From: Odontocerum albicorne
Lineage: Eukaryota > Arthropoda > Insecta > Trichoptera > Odontoceridae
Length of the DNA: 64,000 bases
Assembly: GCA_949825065.1 (NCBI GenBank)
Contig: OX463862.1
Span: forward strand, 13,387,592 to 13,451,591
Direction of reading: 5' to 3'
Shown: positions 33,880 to 45,300 of the stretch, piece after piece
Layout of the letters: each line of letters starts with the position of its first letter
Numbering within the stretch: the first letter of the stretch is position 1
The notes under the pieces: model-generated
The model's database searches: none
Seen by the model: the letters and a program-made list of their open reading frames with translations, nothing else
What the model was told of the DNA's origin: nothing
Translations under genes and position numbers: made by a program

Positions 33880-34520
33880 ATAGTTCGGAAAATCTAGGAT
33901 GAGTCATATGACAGCTCACAAATTTGGCCCAATACAACCTTGTAACGACGTTCAGTAATTTTAATTATTTTATCAACTTTAATATAAGCCTCGATTCTAA
34001 TAAATAGCAACTTATTTAGGTAAATACATTACATAAAACTAACAATAATGACAAATTAATACATCTTGTCACAAATTAGCAAAAATGTGGCAGTTTGTTA
34101 AAATCAAATAATATTTGGTGACGTTTGTCAAAAGTCACTACGTTAGTCTGCATTGGCTAGGGATGGGGTATTCGATAATTGGATTTTCAAATATGGATTT
34201 TGAAAATCGATTTTAATTAAATGTTCGTAATTAGTATTAACCCTTTCCGGTCCACAAAAAAAAAAAAAAAAATGTTCCATCAGGTCCACAAAAGATTTAC
34301 AGAATTTCAGGGTAAAACAATACATCCAGGCTGCTTTTAATAAAACTATATTTATGTTCACAAGAAAAAAATGTCGAATGACATTCGACATAGGCCTCAC
34401 TGGAATAAAGTTGATGTCGAATGACATTCGACATAGGACCGGAAAGGGTTAATTCATAGTGGATCTTGGCCTATTTAAAGATACATACAATACATTAGAA
34501 AGTCAATAAAAAAAAACTCA
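33880..34520. mobile_element. Repeat related to 44042-44615, carrying a TTAA insertion
   Basis: CTCACAAATTTGGCCCAATA to about 34240, then 34453 onward (TTCATAGTGGATCTTGGCC), match 44070-44460 with the 208-bp family B element inserted at a TTAA. The long terminal repeats of the 44 kb copy are not clear here. Confidence 0.7.
34241..34448. mobile_element. TTAA element, family B, copy 2
   Basis: TTAA at 34237-34240 and 34449-34452. Ends CCCTTTCCGGTCC / GGACCGGAAAGGG as at 8700-8856, plus a partly duplicated inner segment (GTCGAATGACATTCGACATA twice). An empty target exists at 44392-44395. Confidence 0.9.
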
Positions 34521-34604
34521 ACTTTATTAAGAAAACAAATATATTAATATTAACTTGAGAAGAAAAAAATTAGTAACAAGTATAATCTTATAATACATAA
34601 GAAA

Positions 34605-34960
34605 TCTTGGGAAAATGCATTAATAAGTTGGAATCTAAAGAACGTACTTTTAAATCTTGGAATAGTGCATTAATAAGATATCATTTAAATCTTGGAAAGG
34701 TGCATTAACACGTTCTCTGCCAACAATTTTTGTCATAAAATAACTCTGAGGCCAAGTTGCGGTAACATGCGGAAGGGCCGCGTCAAGCAATCCCAGTAAC
34801 GTTTAACACAGAACTTGTGACTGACAGCACTGAATGGCAAGTTAAAGTAGGTACTCAGTGTCAGCCACTGGTGACAGACATAGCCTCGCCCCATTGGAGT
34901 ATTCCAGTGACTGACAAGGCGGTCAATGTGTTAATAAGTAGTCATCTAGACTTGTTTGAG
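34605..34960. mobile_element. Short local tandem units and a TTAA element with CACGTTCTCTGCC end
   Basis: Units of about 50 bp with TCTTGGAATAGTGCATTAAT repeat from 34605. In the third, at 34705-34708, TTAA is followed by CACGTTCTCTGCC... and GGCGGTCAATGTG then TTAA at 34931. Element 34709-34930, 222 bp, with imperfect inverted ends. Confidence 0.7.
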
Positions 34961-36884
34961 AAGTATTTAGTAAGCTGTGGTATCTAGAAATTGCAAAAAA
35001 TATTGTCAATACCTAAAGGAAACTTTGTATTTTCTACCAATATTGTAATGGAAACTACAATATTCACTAAATGTTTACTGAGACAACAATAGGTATATAG
35101 AAAGACAAATGAATGGAATAGAAATACTATGACCCTAATTCATAATCCGACCTCAACACTAAATACTGAATGTTTATTATTTTTATTCAATAAAAGAGCC
35201 ATGTGGTTTTATTACCCTACATTAAAGTTTGAAGCATAGGTGCGGAGAGGTCTGACTGAATACAAATCATGAAATTTAAAATTAGAATTTAGTATTTAGG
35301 CCTATCTATGATTTCATCAGGTCTATGGTATAGGAAGACAAATTAATTGAGAAGGCAATGAACTACAATAGAAATATTGATGTGGTTCAATAGATAAATT
35401 AGACAGGCCACGTGAGATGCATATATGTATGTAAAGATGCAAAAGGACAGATCTCAATTTTTTTTATTTATTTGAAGTATCAAAAAGCATAAATCAATCA
35501 TGTATACACGTGTAAAACAATATCAAGCTCATATAAAGCAGCATTATGTTTCCTCAATTGCCTCAGGACAGGTAAAAGGTGGCTCGTTTTTGCATTCTAA
35601 TATTCATATAACAAATGGATATGAGTTTTTTTGAGTCTAACCTAGAAGTAGTAAGAGGAATGTTTGGAACGCTAAGGTGCAATTATCTAATAATTTACAA
35701 AAAGCCAGTGATAGGCTACCGGGAATTTTTCGGCGGGTCGATGTGCAAATAAACCGAAATATTCAGTCTAGTTAGAACTAAACATTTAGATTTTTCTAGA
35801 AAATTGAGCGCTATTATTTCCCTCTACTTGTTGATGAAATTCACACTGAAATTGCGAGTAACTGTCGTAAAAGAACCTTTTTACGAATTATTCTATTCAA
35901 TCGGTGGCCTATGAAGTCAATAATTATTTTAGTGCACCTTAGTTGATGATCTGCAACAACCTATAGAGAAAGCGATGCACACAGTAGAGGTGTTTAGTTT
36001 TATTAATAAGTAGACAATAGGTTGTGTAATGGATTGACAGATACAGAGAGTCAATTCATTATAGTTCCCGCTCAATCCATGCAACATTTGTAGTACCCAT
36101 GGAACCCTTTGCCCTCATTGAAGAGGACTTGATTTGTGGAATTCCCAGTGTTGTATCATACATACGGCAAAATTCTTAGTGGTATACTGCCTTTAACATG
36201 AAAAGAAAGAGAAATTTCAGATAAATATACTTAACAATAATGGTCAAATGCGTACTATTGAGCTTTTGAAGAAAAAAAGGTGCAATGTGACACTATAAAA
36301 TTAAACATTATTTTATTTGTCTATGATTAGAATATATTCATCAAGGTACTTCAAAACAATAATAAAGAAAAAGAAGAAGGTTTTTCACTTTGACAGTTTT
36401 GATAGATCGCTAAGAAAATAAACAAAATAATTGTTCGGCAAAATGTTTTTTCATAATATAATATAAATTCTTGATAAGGTGAGAATAACTTGTCCACAAA
36501 ATCTTAAATGCAGTATGTTTTTTGATAAATACATTTAAAGGGAAGACAATATCAAACAATATATAATATATTCACTACAATAAAAAGGGTTAAAATAATC
36601 ATTTAAAGTTTTTTTAAATTAAATTGGATTTAGATTGTTTATAAGTACTATTCCAAGGAACTTTTCCATTACAAAGAAGTTTTATGTCGATGTGTCCTGG
36701 AATTGGATAGCCGGTAAAAGTGCCGGCGTACATATTTGTTTGTGTCAGTGGCGGAACAAGGCTCTTCTGTGCCTGGGAATAAGACACCAAATCTACGCCA
36801 TCTTGCACAATGTGTTAACTAAGTGTCGTTTACGAATAAGGTGAAAGCCCAACTGCCCAAGGCAAACTCTGCATGCTTTTCAGT
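34961..36884. other. Intergenic stretch with no recognised feature
   Basis: AT-rich DNA between the predicted end of gene 1 and start of gene 2. I see no zinc-finger exon, transposase frame or clear repeat ends. Short open frames at 36614-36844 show no domain. Confidence 0.5.
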
Positions 36885-37050
36885 ATTTTTATTTTATTTA
36901 CACATGACAAGAAATATACATAATTAGCGAAAAAACAACAGGTAATTTAATTTGGACACACAATTTTAATGGATCTGGGTTTGTTGCTTTTCATTTGTCG
37001 TGTCCCCAGTAAACTAGGCTTTTGCCTGTATCTCACTGAGGATATAATGT
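36885..37050 (-). repeat. Retroposon-like repeat, copy 5 (inverted)
   Basis: TTTTATTTACACATGACAAG through CTGTATCTCACTGAGGATAT is the inverse of the last 160 bp of the 8090-8600 repeat. Confidence 0.7.
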
Positions 37051-37169
37051 GTATTTTTGCATACAGCATAAATCACAATATTCCTTTGTTAATTTTTTTC
37101 TCATATATTGTATAAACATATAACAAAATGAACCCTGAATATTGTATCGTATTACATTTTCGTTGTATA

Positions 37170-37680
37170 CAGTAGAACCTGGCGGGCTTTTTGCCATGTG
37201 GCAATCTCTTCTAACCAAATAGAAAGATCTTTAAGAGGCCTAAAGTGAAAACCATACTGGAATCCTTTAACGGTACAATAGAACATACCAGATTACAAAT
37301 AACAAGTCAGGATTATGAAACTGGTGACGAATCCTTGGAACACTCACACAACGAATGAGTGATGCGCAGGTGTCTGCACACACACACACACGCATACGCC
37401 GGTTCTCGATATATACAAAATAATGATTTCTGTAGATATTGATCAATGTTTTTATTTCGTAATGACATCATTCAAATCATGGAGGTTTTGATGAGGAATA
37501 CATAAAGTATGAAGACCCTGGAATCAATATATTTGGAGAAATTAAATAAATTATGAGTTCTGGTCACTCGCTATTCATCACAGGGCGGCAAGTGTTAAAT
37601 AAATCTAAGTCCCAGCGAGATTTGAACCTGCAATCTCCAGATTGGGAGACAGGCGTCTTACCAACTAGTCCACGGAGGTT
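37170..37680 (-). repeat. Two SINE fragments (inverted)
   Basis: 37178-37264 matches the inverted body of the SINE at 30667 (CCTGGCGGGCTTTTTGCCAT). 37598-37680 is an inverted tRNA-like head (B box inverse GATTTGAACC, then TAGTCCACGGAGGTT). They are separated by about 330 bp that include a short CA run. Confidence 0.6.
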
Positions 37681-38109
37681 GTCTATGCTCAATTATGATA
37701 TAACTAGTTACAACCCGTGAAATATTCACGGAAGTAAAACAAATTCTACATTTATGAAAATATATACTCATAAATGTAAAATTTGTTTATATATATATCA
37801 TTTATACATCGTCCCCTTTTACACCGGTTCAAAAATTGTTAGCTAGGTATTTAAAATTCGTTCAGTATCACGGACCCACCGAGATTCAAATTTCGAATTA
37901 CTTTCGGAGAGAATCCAAGTATTCCTCTCTCGCTCTCTTGTATTCAAAATTCAATTCTCGTATTCTTTCTTTGACGACAACCATCGTATGGGTTTTGGCC
38001 TATTTATACTATGATAATAATAAAAGGAAAATTTATATAGTGCTGTTTAAAAAGGTGATTCTCCTCAAATATACTAAACATACATACGCCACTTCCTTGT
38101 TCGTAATGT

Positions 38110-38440
38110 TATGTATGTATGGTAGGTAGAGAAGACAGAATGCCAGACTTGACTATCTCATTACATATTTCACCCTTTTTATATCCATACACTTTCTCAT
38201 ACAACTCCTACAATTTCTCTTAATATTTTTCATTTCAAAATATCATTTACTTAATCCGACCATACCTTTACTTGATCTTCTACCACACCCTCCACTCACA
38301 TTTGCACTGTATATTTGTTTTGTTAGTCTTTCTTCATTCATTCATTCCACATGCCCAAACCATCTCGACGTGCTCTTTTTCATCTTACTCAACACATCAG
38401 TCTTAATTTCACATTCATCCTTAATCACTTCATTCCGTTA
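38110..38440 (-). mobile_element. Non-LTR retrotransposon ORF2 C-terminal fragment
   Basis: The minus strand reads [35 protein letters not shown] and GRRSSKGMV, the same family as 48560-48780 and 28000-28300. Confidence 0.65.
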
Positions 38441-38850
38441 TCTATAATGCATTGTCACCCAAATATATATTTTTTCAAGTGTACACATTTTCTACAGCAT
38501 TATGAAATATACTAAAAACTAGAAATCAGTGTTGAAAAAATATATTATCCTAAAAAAAGTATCAGTAATATTTTGATTGTTTCAAATTTCAAATAGTTTT
38601 TTTACTGTAGTTTCCATATCCCAAATGCGAACATAAGCAAAAATAACAGACATTATTTGGAATTGTAGATTCACAAAAAGTCTGATGCTGACAGGGTGTG
38701 ACAAAATTAAGGAACATTACTTTAAGTCACAGACTTTTTTAATAATGGGCGTGAACTCCTATATATGAAGGAGTATACGCCAGTGTCAAGTGATGTATAT
38801 TTCATAAGATCTTGATAGTTCTATTTGCATGGGCGACATCAGCACACTAA

Positions 38851-39119
38851 CCCTTTTAATCCCACGGGGCCGGTCATCGGCCTCAAAATTTTCATACAAA
38901 TTTTTATATTGAATGAAAAAAAATAAAAATATTATTTTTTATGAAATATGAAAATTACTTAATATTTTCCACTCTACAGGGAGGTCTCCATAAAAAAATT
39001 AGGTTTTAAAACTAAATATTAACTGAGATAAAAAATAAAATATAAACTACTGTTTTTTTGCCAAAAAATGCTTAGGATTTTTCGCACACTTTATGCAAAA
39101 TATGCTAGGATTAAAAGTG
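38851..39119. mobile_element. TTAA element, family C, copy 2
   Basis: Begins CCCTTTTAATCCCACGGGGC after CTAA (a one-base variant of TTAA) and ends TAGGATTAAAAGTG before TTAA at 39120. Same interior as 22902-23210 but 40 bp shorter. Confidence 0.8.
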
Positions 39120-40224
39120 TTAAGCAACTCGACCCAGGACTACTATTATCTAGTGCACTGTCTGCCAAACTTTTTTACTTCACGGTACACTGGTGAATGG
39201 GATTTGTTCCACGGCACACCAAATAAAAATGCCTTAAAAAAGGAAATGTTTCTTATTAATATGAATAAAGGAAATCATAGTGTAGGTAACAATTTTTTTT
39301 AAATATTTTATCAACATATATGAACATAGGTGATAATAAGTTTATTAGTGAGAAGAATGCAATTGATTTTTAGAAAGAATTCTGTCAAAACGCGGCTCTA
39401 AATTAGATAAACAAACACGTAACTCCTCATCTACCATTTGTAACCACTCTCGTTTTTTTTATTTCATTTCCACGAGCGCTGAAAAACCAAATTCGCAAAG
39501 ATACGACGATCCAAACGGCAACAGAGATTTAATTGCTGTTGTATGTTAGCCAATCACGGATATAAATAAATAAATATTGACTCCAAAGCGATATCCAAAA
39601 TGCTGACAACTCTAGCTCAGAAAATGAGGCTTTGTGCACAGGGTCGTTTTATAGATCTATTAAAATTTCCTCCTCTGTTAGTGTCAGGTGTGTACCGTCG
39701 AATCTTGCGTATGGATTGATGACCCACTGGTACATTTGATAATCAAGTGATGAGAAATACTTGGAAAATGATGCAGAAAGGAGTTCTTTAACCCTTTAAG
39801 TGCCGGAAGTTATTAGTATGGCCGAATCCAGCAGGCCGGTATCTTTTCAACAAAAATAAAACCTAAAAAAATTAAATTTTTTGTATACAGATATAAAGGA
39901 TATTATGAAAACTTACTAAATATATACACCGTGGGGCGTTTGAGCTGCCATTCACTCAGAAAAACACAGTTTAAATATTCACAAAATGTCAGGGTTGTCA
40001 CAACTTGACACAGAAATCACGTTTACTTATAAATATAGTGGAATATAATATACTTTGTAAACTAAAATGAACAAATTATCTTAATGATGTATAATAAAGC
40101 ACAAAAGGTAAATAAACTATTAAATAAAACCGTAAAAAATCTATATAAACGTCGTATTATGCCGCAAAACTACCGCCAATAACAAAAGAATACTATACAT
40201 GAAAACACACTTTGTAAATAAATA

Positions 40225-41481
40225 TTGGGTGTACAAATAAGTCACCGCCGTTTGACAAAAGTTGGCGCCACCAGTAAGTTATGGTTAAAATTGTCAGATG
40301 TAAAATGTCATTATCGTAAGGTTGGACATCTGTCAACAACATGACCTTGAAATATTAGTGAATTTTTATCAGTATAACATATTTTTTTGTGTTCGAAAAT
40401 GTCAAGTTTTGAGCCGAATAAGCGTCATTTGCGGGAACTTTTGATTTACTTCTTCAATTTGAAGAAATCTGCAGCTGTGAGGCTGCCTTAAGTGAGAGAA
40501 GTTGTCGTGAGTGGTTTCAAAAGTTTAAGAACGGTGAATTTGACATCGAAGACAAAGAACGTAGCGGAAGGCCGAAAGTGTACGAAGATGCGGAATTGGA
40601 AGTATTATTGGATCAAGATTCGTGCCAAACGCAAGAAGAACTTGCACTTACATTAGGAGTGACTCAACAAGCAATTTCACATGGGTTAAAATCATTGGGA
40701 ATGATTCAAAAACAAAGAAATTGGGATTCATATGAACTGACACGGAGAAACTTTGAATGCCAATTTTCCACATGTGAAATGCTGCTTGCCAGGCATAAAC
40801 GAAAGGGTTTTCTGCACCATATAGTCACTGGTGATGAAAAATGCATCCATTATGATAATCCAAAAAGGAAGAAATCATGGGGATCCCCTGGTCATGCTTC
40901 AACATCTACGGCTAAGCCAAATATTCATGGAAAAAAACTCTTGTTGTGTATTTGGTGGGATCAGCTTGGTGTCGTGTATTATGAGTTGCTCAAACCGAAC
41001 GAAACCATTGCTGGGGCTGTCTACCGAACATAATTGATGAGATTGAGTCGAGCACTCGAGGAAAAGCGCGCCCACTACTACGCCAGACACGACAAAATTA
41101 TTCTCCTGCATGATAATGCTAGTCCACATGTTGCGGCACCGGTCAAAACCTATTTGGAAACACTCAATTGAGAAGTTTTACCCCACCCGCTGTATTCACC
41201 AGACATTGCTCCTTCTGATTACCACTTGTTTTGATCGATGACGCATGGCCTGTCTGAGCAGCACTTCACATCATATGAAGATACCAAAAATTGAGTCGAT
41301 TCGTGGATAGCCTCAAAAGATGAATCATTTTTCCGACGCGGTATCCGTATGCTGCCAGAAAGATGGGAAAAAGTAGTGGCAAGCGATGGGCAATACTTCG
41401 AATAAAACATGAGGTTCCGTTCTTTCACAATAAATGCCCAATTTTTGATAAAAAACGGCGGAAACTTATTTGTACACCTAA
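40225..41481 (+). mobile_element. Mariner element inside the family D element
   Basis: Inverted ends TTGGGTGTACAAATAAGT / TTAGGTGTACAAATAAGT with TA at 40223-40224 and 41482-41483. 1257 bp. The empty target is visible at 58360-58385. Confidence 0.92.
40399..41405 (+). pseudogene. Mariner transposase pseudogene
   Basis: MSSFEPNKRHLRELLIYFFN, then a frameshift near 40480. An open block 40578-41033 includes ELALTLGVTQQAISHGLKSL and IVTGDEKCIHYDNPKRKKSW. After stops near 41033 and 41171, HDNASPHVA, YSPDIAPSDYHLF, a stop, [17 protein letters not shown]. All three catalytic aspartates remain despite at least four lesions. The WDQLGVVYYELLKPNETI block places it near Mos1-type mariners. Confidence 0.87.
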
Positions 41482-42175
41482 TACATTGAAAAATTAACAA
41501 AAATAACGCACAAAAGTTAAAAATCAACCACTGAACAAAACTACAAACGAAGTCATTATAAATTATCGCAATTACGTCGCAAAAAAATGTAGTCGGTAAC
41601 CCTGTATCAGAGACCCGTATTGACTGTCAGTGAAAGCTTTTAGAAAGATGACTGTAACTTTGATAATATCGGTAAATTGTAGTATTTAAGTATTTCTTGA
41701 CCATCCCAATAGATGTCCCTATGTGTTATAATTTATAAATTATTAAAATTGGATTTGATATTGGCTTGCGACTAGCTCAAAGGAGAGCGTGTTTACGCGT
41801 TCATTTTGTATGGCCGGCCTGGTGACCACTGAATCGGAGAGCGCGTCAACACGCTCGTGGCAGTGAACCGGTTAAAGGAAAATTTAAATGAATAAGCATT
41901 ATATAAAATGAAAAGTTTTGAGGCTTCTTCCCTCGCGGCACACCCTGAGACTTCTTGTGGCACACAGTTTGGCAGACACTGATCTAGTGAGATACAAGAC
42001 ACTGACTTTGTGTCCCCGTTAGCCCTGCTTGTTTAGTTAGTCTTTATCCATTCATTTAACATATTCAAACCATCTCACACATTCTTTTTAAACTCATATT
42101 CATTGTTAATAACTATATTTCTTATTTTGTCTTACAGCTCCTAGTCGTATAATTGTTTTTTTTTTTAATATTCAG

Positions 42176-42372
42176 TAGAAAACGAACAATGGATACAAAG
42201 GCTGATGATAAAAAGTTCAAGTGTAGCTTTTGCGAAAAGGGATTCAGGCTGAAGTGCACCCTGACCACACACCTGAGGACACACACCGGACAGAAGCCCT
42301 TCAGCTGTGCGGTCTGTCGCAGGAAGTTTAGCCAGGCTGGACATCTTAAGGAGCATTTTAGAACACATACTG
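42176..42372 (+). CDS. Gene 2 exon 1: start codon, fingers 1 and 2
   Basis: Coding from ATG 42189 (context ACAATGG, A at -3 and G at +4) to 42372, donor GTAATC. A run of T and TTCAG ending at 42175 is a plausible acceptor for a 5'-untranslated intron. Protein starts [12 protein letters not shown]; finger 1 C12, C15, H28, H32; finger 2 C40, C43, H56, H60; linkers TGQKP and TG|ERP. Ends phase 1. Entry from an upstream coding exon would need phase 2. Confidence 0.88.
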
Positions 42373-45300
42373 GTAATCTTTTTTTTATGAATACTTTTTA
42401 TACTGTATCGTATTACCTTGATCAAAAAGTTTTAGGACTTTATTCATAAAATCGTACTCCCCATCGACTGCAACGCACTTACGCCAGCGCTTGATCTAAT
42501 CCTCGAAACACCGCTGGTATTAAATTATCGGTATATCCATCAGAGCCGTCTTCGATTTTTTCATGACATTTCATGTAACGCATTTCATGTAACGCGGTTT
42601 TTTAAGTCGGTTGAACAGGAAAAAGTCGCAGGGAGCCAGATCAGGTGAATTAAAAGGCTGCTGAATAGTAGTCGTGTCGTTTTTGGTAAAAAACTCATGG
42701 AAATCATGTCTTTCGCGATTTCAACAATGTCCTTTTTTTGCATGAAATTGAGGTCTTTCAGCACCAGTTTTGCAGTGACACGTCTGAGGCCCAAATCACT
42801 AACCAAAATGTCTTGAGCGGATCCATAAGCGATGTTCAAGTCCTCTGCGAGCTCTCTGATGGTCAATTTGCAGTTTTCGGCCAACATTTCTTTGATTTTA
42901 TCGATGTTTTTATCAGTTTTCGACTAAACTTTTCCCCTGGTTCTTATCTATTATTTATATTACAGGAGAAAGACCATTTCAATGTGCAGAATGTGGCAAG
43001 GCATACAAAAATGGTTCCCACCTGCGCTCGCACATGAGGTCCCACAGCAAGCAGACGCCCTACTCCTGCCAAGTTTGCCACAAGAGCTTTGCGCACCTCA
43101 ACTCTCTCAAATTACACTCAAACAAGCATACTGGCGGAAAGCTATATAGATATGTGAGTCTTAAAATAATTTTAATAGTAATAATTAAAGGACAATTTAT
43201 ACAGTTCCGTTTAGAGAGTGAATTCTCCTTAACCACTTAACAGTTGGATTTTGGTGAGAAAGGGTGAAAATATTTACCAAGTAATATTAATATAATTTTT
43301 TGGTTGAAACCTCTTTGGCGCGTCGAATTTTTGGTGCTACTTTTTTTTTTCCTTACGTCTAAAATGTGAACAAAAATGATATAAAAGTGGATAAATTCAA
43401 ATTAGAATATGCTATAGTACACACGATGACGTAAGACACGATGTAACACAATGATGAACTGTGAACTACTAAATTCTATATGAAAATATATTCCGTTCGG
43501 AGAAAAACAAGTTGAAACAAGATCTGCCCAAACGACGCTTAGGAGAAACATTCCTAACAAGTCGAAACAAGATTTGCCCGAACGAGGCTCGGGCTCGTCA
43601 GTATAAAAAAATTACTTAGTGCCTGAGTCACGCTCCGGCATAACTGTCAACTGGTTAAGGCAGCTCTAACTCATGATTCGAACCTACTCATAAATTTTGA
43701 TAAGACCTCCCGAAAAGGATTGTCTTCAAAGCTCCACATGCCACCCATATCTTTGACACTAGGATACAGATCATTCCACACCACAGGACCAGCAACGGCA
43801 AAAGCTTTATCATAATACCTCGCTCTATTGGATTTATTTGGAACAACCAATTGTTCAGATGAAAAATAAATCGACCTCAAAGTTCTATTTCTCTTCGAAG
43901 AAACCAGATTCAAAACATACAATTGAAACATCCCACTAACGGACTTGAATATAAAGAGATAAAGTTTGAAATCAATCTGTTCGCAACAACCAGAATAAAT
44001 AAGAGTTATAATAATCCAGACATGACACAAAAAATGTATTATACTTGAGAAAATGTAGCATGGTCCCTGTGACAGTTCACAAATTTGCCCCGATACAACC
44101 TTGTAACGACATTCAGTAAAATTTAATTATTTTATCAACTTTAATATAAGCCTCGATTCTAATAAATAGCAAGTTATTTTTAGGTAAATGCATTACATAA
44201 AACTAACAATAATGACAAATTAATACATCTTGTTACAAATTAGCAAAAATTTGGCAGTTTCTTAAAATCAAATAATATCTGGTGACGTTTGTCAAAAGTC
44301 ACTACGTTAGTCTGCATTGGCTAGGGATGGGGTATACGATAATTGGAAGTTTGATTTTTTTATACCTAAAATTAAATTTTCGTAATTAGTATTAATTCAT
44401 AGTGGATCTTGGCCTATTTAAAGATAGATACAAATCATACAATACATTAGAAAGTCAATATAATGAAAATTAGGAGTTAAAACGTCAGTTTAAAGAAAAA
44501 CAATTTTTCGGTTTATAAAAAAGCTATTCGATTTGTAAAAAAAACCACGTTACCCCATCTCTTTGAGATATGACATTTCAAATGTCACAGGGACCATTCT
44601 ACATTTTCTCAAGTATAATTAGAGTTTTTATTTCCCTTGTTGGAAGACATCGATGTACAAATTTTGAGTCTGAGACTACGGAAACCTGAAGAAACCGTAT
44701 AACCAATTTGTCTATCGAAGGAAAGCTTACTATCAAGACAGACACCGAGAAATTTGATGCTTTGTTTTGGAAGGATACTAACACCCATAACTGCAAGCAT
44801 CCCCATCAAGAAGGTGTTGTCTACGCGGTGAAGCCACTCAGAGAAATTCAGTTTTACTGATATTATATTTATCTTTAATTTATTTTTTGACATCCAATTT
44901 AAGATTTTTATCATATCTTATTCATCTTTGCTGTATTGGCTGCGTATAACTAAGACTTTTATCATATCTTATTCATCTTTGCTGTATTGGCTGCATATAA
45001 CTAAGTTAAATCGGTTGCTCGGGCTGCAACTCTCCAGTGATTACCCTGTGGCGCTGAAGAACTAAGAGGACAAGGCCATCCATAGGGCTTGAGCTGCCCT
45101 GGAAGGAGTTGTTTTATTCTCCCTATTTATGGAAAGATGTTGGTTTCTATCTACGTTTATACCACCGATACTCAGTCATCAGGGTCTCGTCAGTTCACTA
45201 ACAGGTCCATCACATATAGGTGAGGTTGATTTTTGGGATGTTGTAACAGTTACTTATAGGCCAAGTAACAAGGAAAATCTCACAAGCTATATTTCTATAT

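Larger units (their letters stand above)
39792..41871. mobile_element. TTAA element, family D, copy 1, interrupted by a mariner
   Basis: TTAA at 39788-39791 and 41872-41875. Ends CCCTTTAAGTGCCGG and the inverse CCGGTTCACTGCCACGAG. Outside the mariner it matches 57939-58640, which lacks about 120 bp near 41520-41640. It lies inside the hAT element. Confidence 0.85.
39156..41981 (-). mobile_element. hAT element, decayed, hosting two nested insertions
   Basis: Ends CACTGTCTGCCAAAC and the inverse of GTTTGGCAGACACTG, flanked by a perfect 8-bp duplication ATCTAGTG (39148-39155, 41982-41989). Minus strand near 39510-39370 reads SSYLCEFGFSALVEMK, a stop and LQMVDEELRVCLSNLEPRFD, the C-terminal dimerisation region of hAT transposases. 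Without the nested DNA it is about 740 bp. Confidence 0.85.
43180..44920 (-). mobile_element. CR1/jockey-like non-LTR retrotransposon 3' half, twice interrupted
   Basis: Minus strand: 44914-44609 contains [15 protein letters not shown] and [15 protein letters not shown] (reverse-transcriptase C-terminus); 44030-43671 contains [31 protein letters not shown] and [14 protein letters not shown], then the 3' untranslated end to 43180. Elements at 44042-44615 and 43232-43654 interrupt it. Relatives: 17745-18260, 61902-62130 and 63160-63220. Confidence 0.8.

Noticed and set aside
36614..36844. Possible extra exon between genes 1 and 2
   Set aside because: The frames show no zinc ligands and no phase-1-in, phase-2-out exon borders that would link exon 13 to 42176.
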